43,525 bases of DNA. Origin: Flavobacteriales bacterium (GTDB lineage: Bacteria > Bacteroidota > Bacteroidia > NS11-12g > UBA955). The stretch covers positions 1 through 43,525 of the forward strand of contig CANFLS010000021.1 of the NCBI GenBank assembly GCA_947447955.1. The letters are read 5' to 3'. The notes under the pieces were generated by a model. That model saw only the letters and a program-made list of their open reading frames with translations. It made no database searches and was not told the origin of the DNA. The translations under genes were made by a program, and so were the position numbers. Shown one piece after another: positions 42,471 to 43,525 of this stretch. Position 1 is the first letter of the stretch, and the number at the start of each line of letters is the position of its first letter.

Positions 42471-43193
42471 TTAAAATCTATTTTTAGATAATAACTTCGT
42501 GATGGCGTCTTTGTAATTTTTCCCAATTGGAACCTCAATATCGCCTTCCAAGAAAATCGCATTGTTTTGAATTGATTTGATCTTATCAATTGCAATAATA
42601 TAACTTCTATGAATGCGAATAAACGATTTCGACGGCAAACCAGATTCCATGTTTCTCATGGTTTGTAAGGTTACTACCCTTTTCACAGGCGATGTCCAAA
42701 TTTTCACATAATCAGCAAACGCTTCAATGTAATAGATATCTTTATATTGAATTTTCTGATGCTCCCCATCTACTTTTACATATACATAGTCTTCTTGGGT
42801 CGATGCAATTTCTGTTGTGTTATTTCGATATTCTAAATATTCTTCTAATCTTTTTATAGCCTTAGACAATCTTTCTGGTGAAATTGGCTTCAATAAATAA
42901 TCTAAAGCTTCGTATTCAAATGCATCAGCTGCAAAATTTGGATGAGCCGTAGAAAATATTACAGCAAATGGAGCGGGATATTGCTCTTGAATGAAATCTA
43001 ATCCAGTTTGACCAGGCATTTGTATGTCTGTAAACACAACAGCAGGATTCAATGCTGACAGTTGAAGTTTCGCTTCTACCGGGTTATTAAACTTTCCTAC
43101 AATTTCTATTTGAGGAAAACTAAGTAGCAAACCTTCTAAAACATCTAATGCCAATGGTTCGTCGTCTATTAAGACTGTTCTGATTTTATTCAT
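42471..43193 (-). CDS. LytTR-family response regulator
   Basis: 240 residues. Receiver domain at 1-120 with the acidic pair in TVLIDDEPLA, phospho-acceptor Asp in VVFTDIQMPG, Thr/Ser in VIFSTAHPNFA and Lys in YLLKPISPERL. The LytTR DNA-binding domain (~135-240) has QKIQYKDIYYIEAFADYVKI and FIRIHRSYIIAIDKI. It is paired with the LytS-type kinase whose stop is 7 bp upstream. Target genes are unknown. Confidence 0.95.
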   Translation of the reverse strand: MNKIRTVLIDDEPLALDVLEGLLLSFPQIEIVGKFNNPVEAKLQLSALNPAVVFTDIQMPGQTGLDFIQEQYPAPFAVIFSTAHPNFAADAFEYEALDYLLKPISPERLSKAIKRLEEYLEYRNNTTEIASTQEDYVYVKVDGEHQKIQYKDIYYIEAFADYVKIWTSPVKRVVTLQTMRNMESGLPSKSFIRIHRSYIIAIDKIKSIQNNAIFLEGDIEVPIGKNYKDAITKLLSKNRF

Positions 43194-43200
43194 GATTTTG

Positions 43201-43525
43201 TCAGTTAAAGTATATAATTAGGTCTACCTGATACATATCATCCTGAATAGATGATATGAGTTCATGTTTACCTGGATATGTTAAAGTTAATCTCTTTTTT
43301 ATATTTTGCAATCCAATACCACCCATTTCTATACTTTTCTTCGATGGATTGAATGAATTTTCGATAAGAAAGCGAAAACCATTATCTAAATTTTCAAATA
43401 CAATTTTGATATATCGGTTTTGTGCCAAAACACTTTCGCTGTGTTTGAATGCATTTTCCACCAACGTAAGCAACAACATAGGTTCTATATTTTGGTCAGC
43501 AATTTTATCTGAAATTTCAATTTCA
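43201..43525 (-). CDS. LytS-type sensor histidine kinase, C-terminal part
   Basis: The frame is open to the window edge on the minus strand, giving 107 residues. It holds the HATPase region: the N-box IEPMLLLTLVENAFKHS, then RFLIENSFNP and a glycine-rich GGIGLQNIKKRL, ending in beta strands (QVDLIIYFN). This is typical of the His_kinase/HATPase class that phosphorylates LytTR regulators. The sensor and phospho-accepting His lie outside the window. Confidence 0.9.
   Translation of the reverse strand, partial: EIEISDKIADQNIEPMLLLTLVENAFKHSESVLAQNRYIKIVFENLDNGFRFLIENSFNPSKKSIEMGGIGLQNIKKRLTLTYPGKHELISSIQDDMYQVDLIIYFN

Overview
The window is chromosomal DNA from a member of the Bacteroidota, most likely a Flavobacteriales-like lineage. 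It is AT-rich. It encodes a RemB/Wzi-like outer-membrane protein, type IX secretion (T9SS) C-terminal sorting domains, an HYC_CC_PP-type small protein, DUF349, DUF4265 and DUF2520 proteins, and a LytTR response regulator. Several genes have the Bacteroidota -7 promoter box TAnnTTTG. Nearly all of it is housekeeping DNA with tightly packed, often overlapping genes. I see no tRNA, rRNA, CRISPR array, prophage or recognisable insertion sequence.

Layout. 1-1820: end of dapB, then lepB, closed by a strong bidirectional terminator. 6474-1879 (minus): EVE-domain protein, pyrR, pyrB, asparaginase and a RemB-like protein; the first four are overlapping or abutting. 6591-13680 (plus): a LexA-like S24 regulator, pdhA, a membrane TPR protein with ribH, then a coupled DUF349 / methyltransferase / thioesterase / YihY run. 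15605-13670 (minus): amino-acid permease and a DciA-like DUF721 protein. 15673-18517 (plus): a three-gene locus of small Cys-rich protein, HMA-domain protein and TonB-dependent receptor that looks like a metal (probably copper) system. 31067-18961 (minus): dnaX, proline dehydrogenase, ccmC-D-E-F, a DUF2520 protein and a 1335-residue T9SS-secreted protein. 31182-33139 (plus): redoxin, SDR and marC. 33107-34385: a foreign-looking insert described below. 38273-34332 (minus): dapD, GT4, DUF4265 and a multi-TM glycosyltransferase. 38323-41667 (plus): an S9 (DPP-IV-like) peptidase and an HMG-CoA-lyase-like enzyme. 43525-41848 (minus): end of a LytS-type kinase, its LytTR regulator and a small XRE regulator.

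Three points deserve attention. First, dnaX contains an A10 run at the junction of the clamp-loader core and the tau tail, preceded by GGAGG. Both alternative reading frames stop within three codons after it, as expected for programmed slippage that makes a short gamma form. Second, the convergent marC/glycosyltransferase junction is present twice (about 90 bp, 84/90 identical). The copies flank a 1.1-kb insert with one secreted-protein gene, and both host genes keep intact 3' ends. Third, CcmE carries a CxxxY haem-binding motif in place of the classical histidine.

I found no clear-cut new defence or mobile system. The strongest candidates for undescribed biology are the dnaX slippage site and the junction-duplicating insert.
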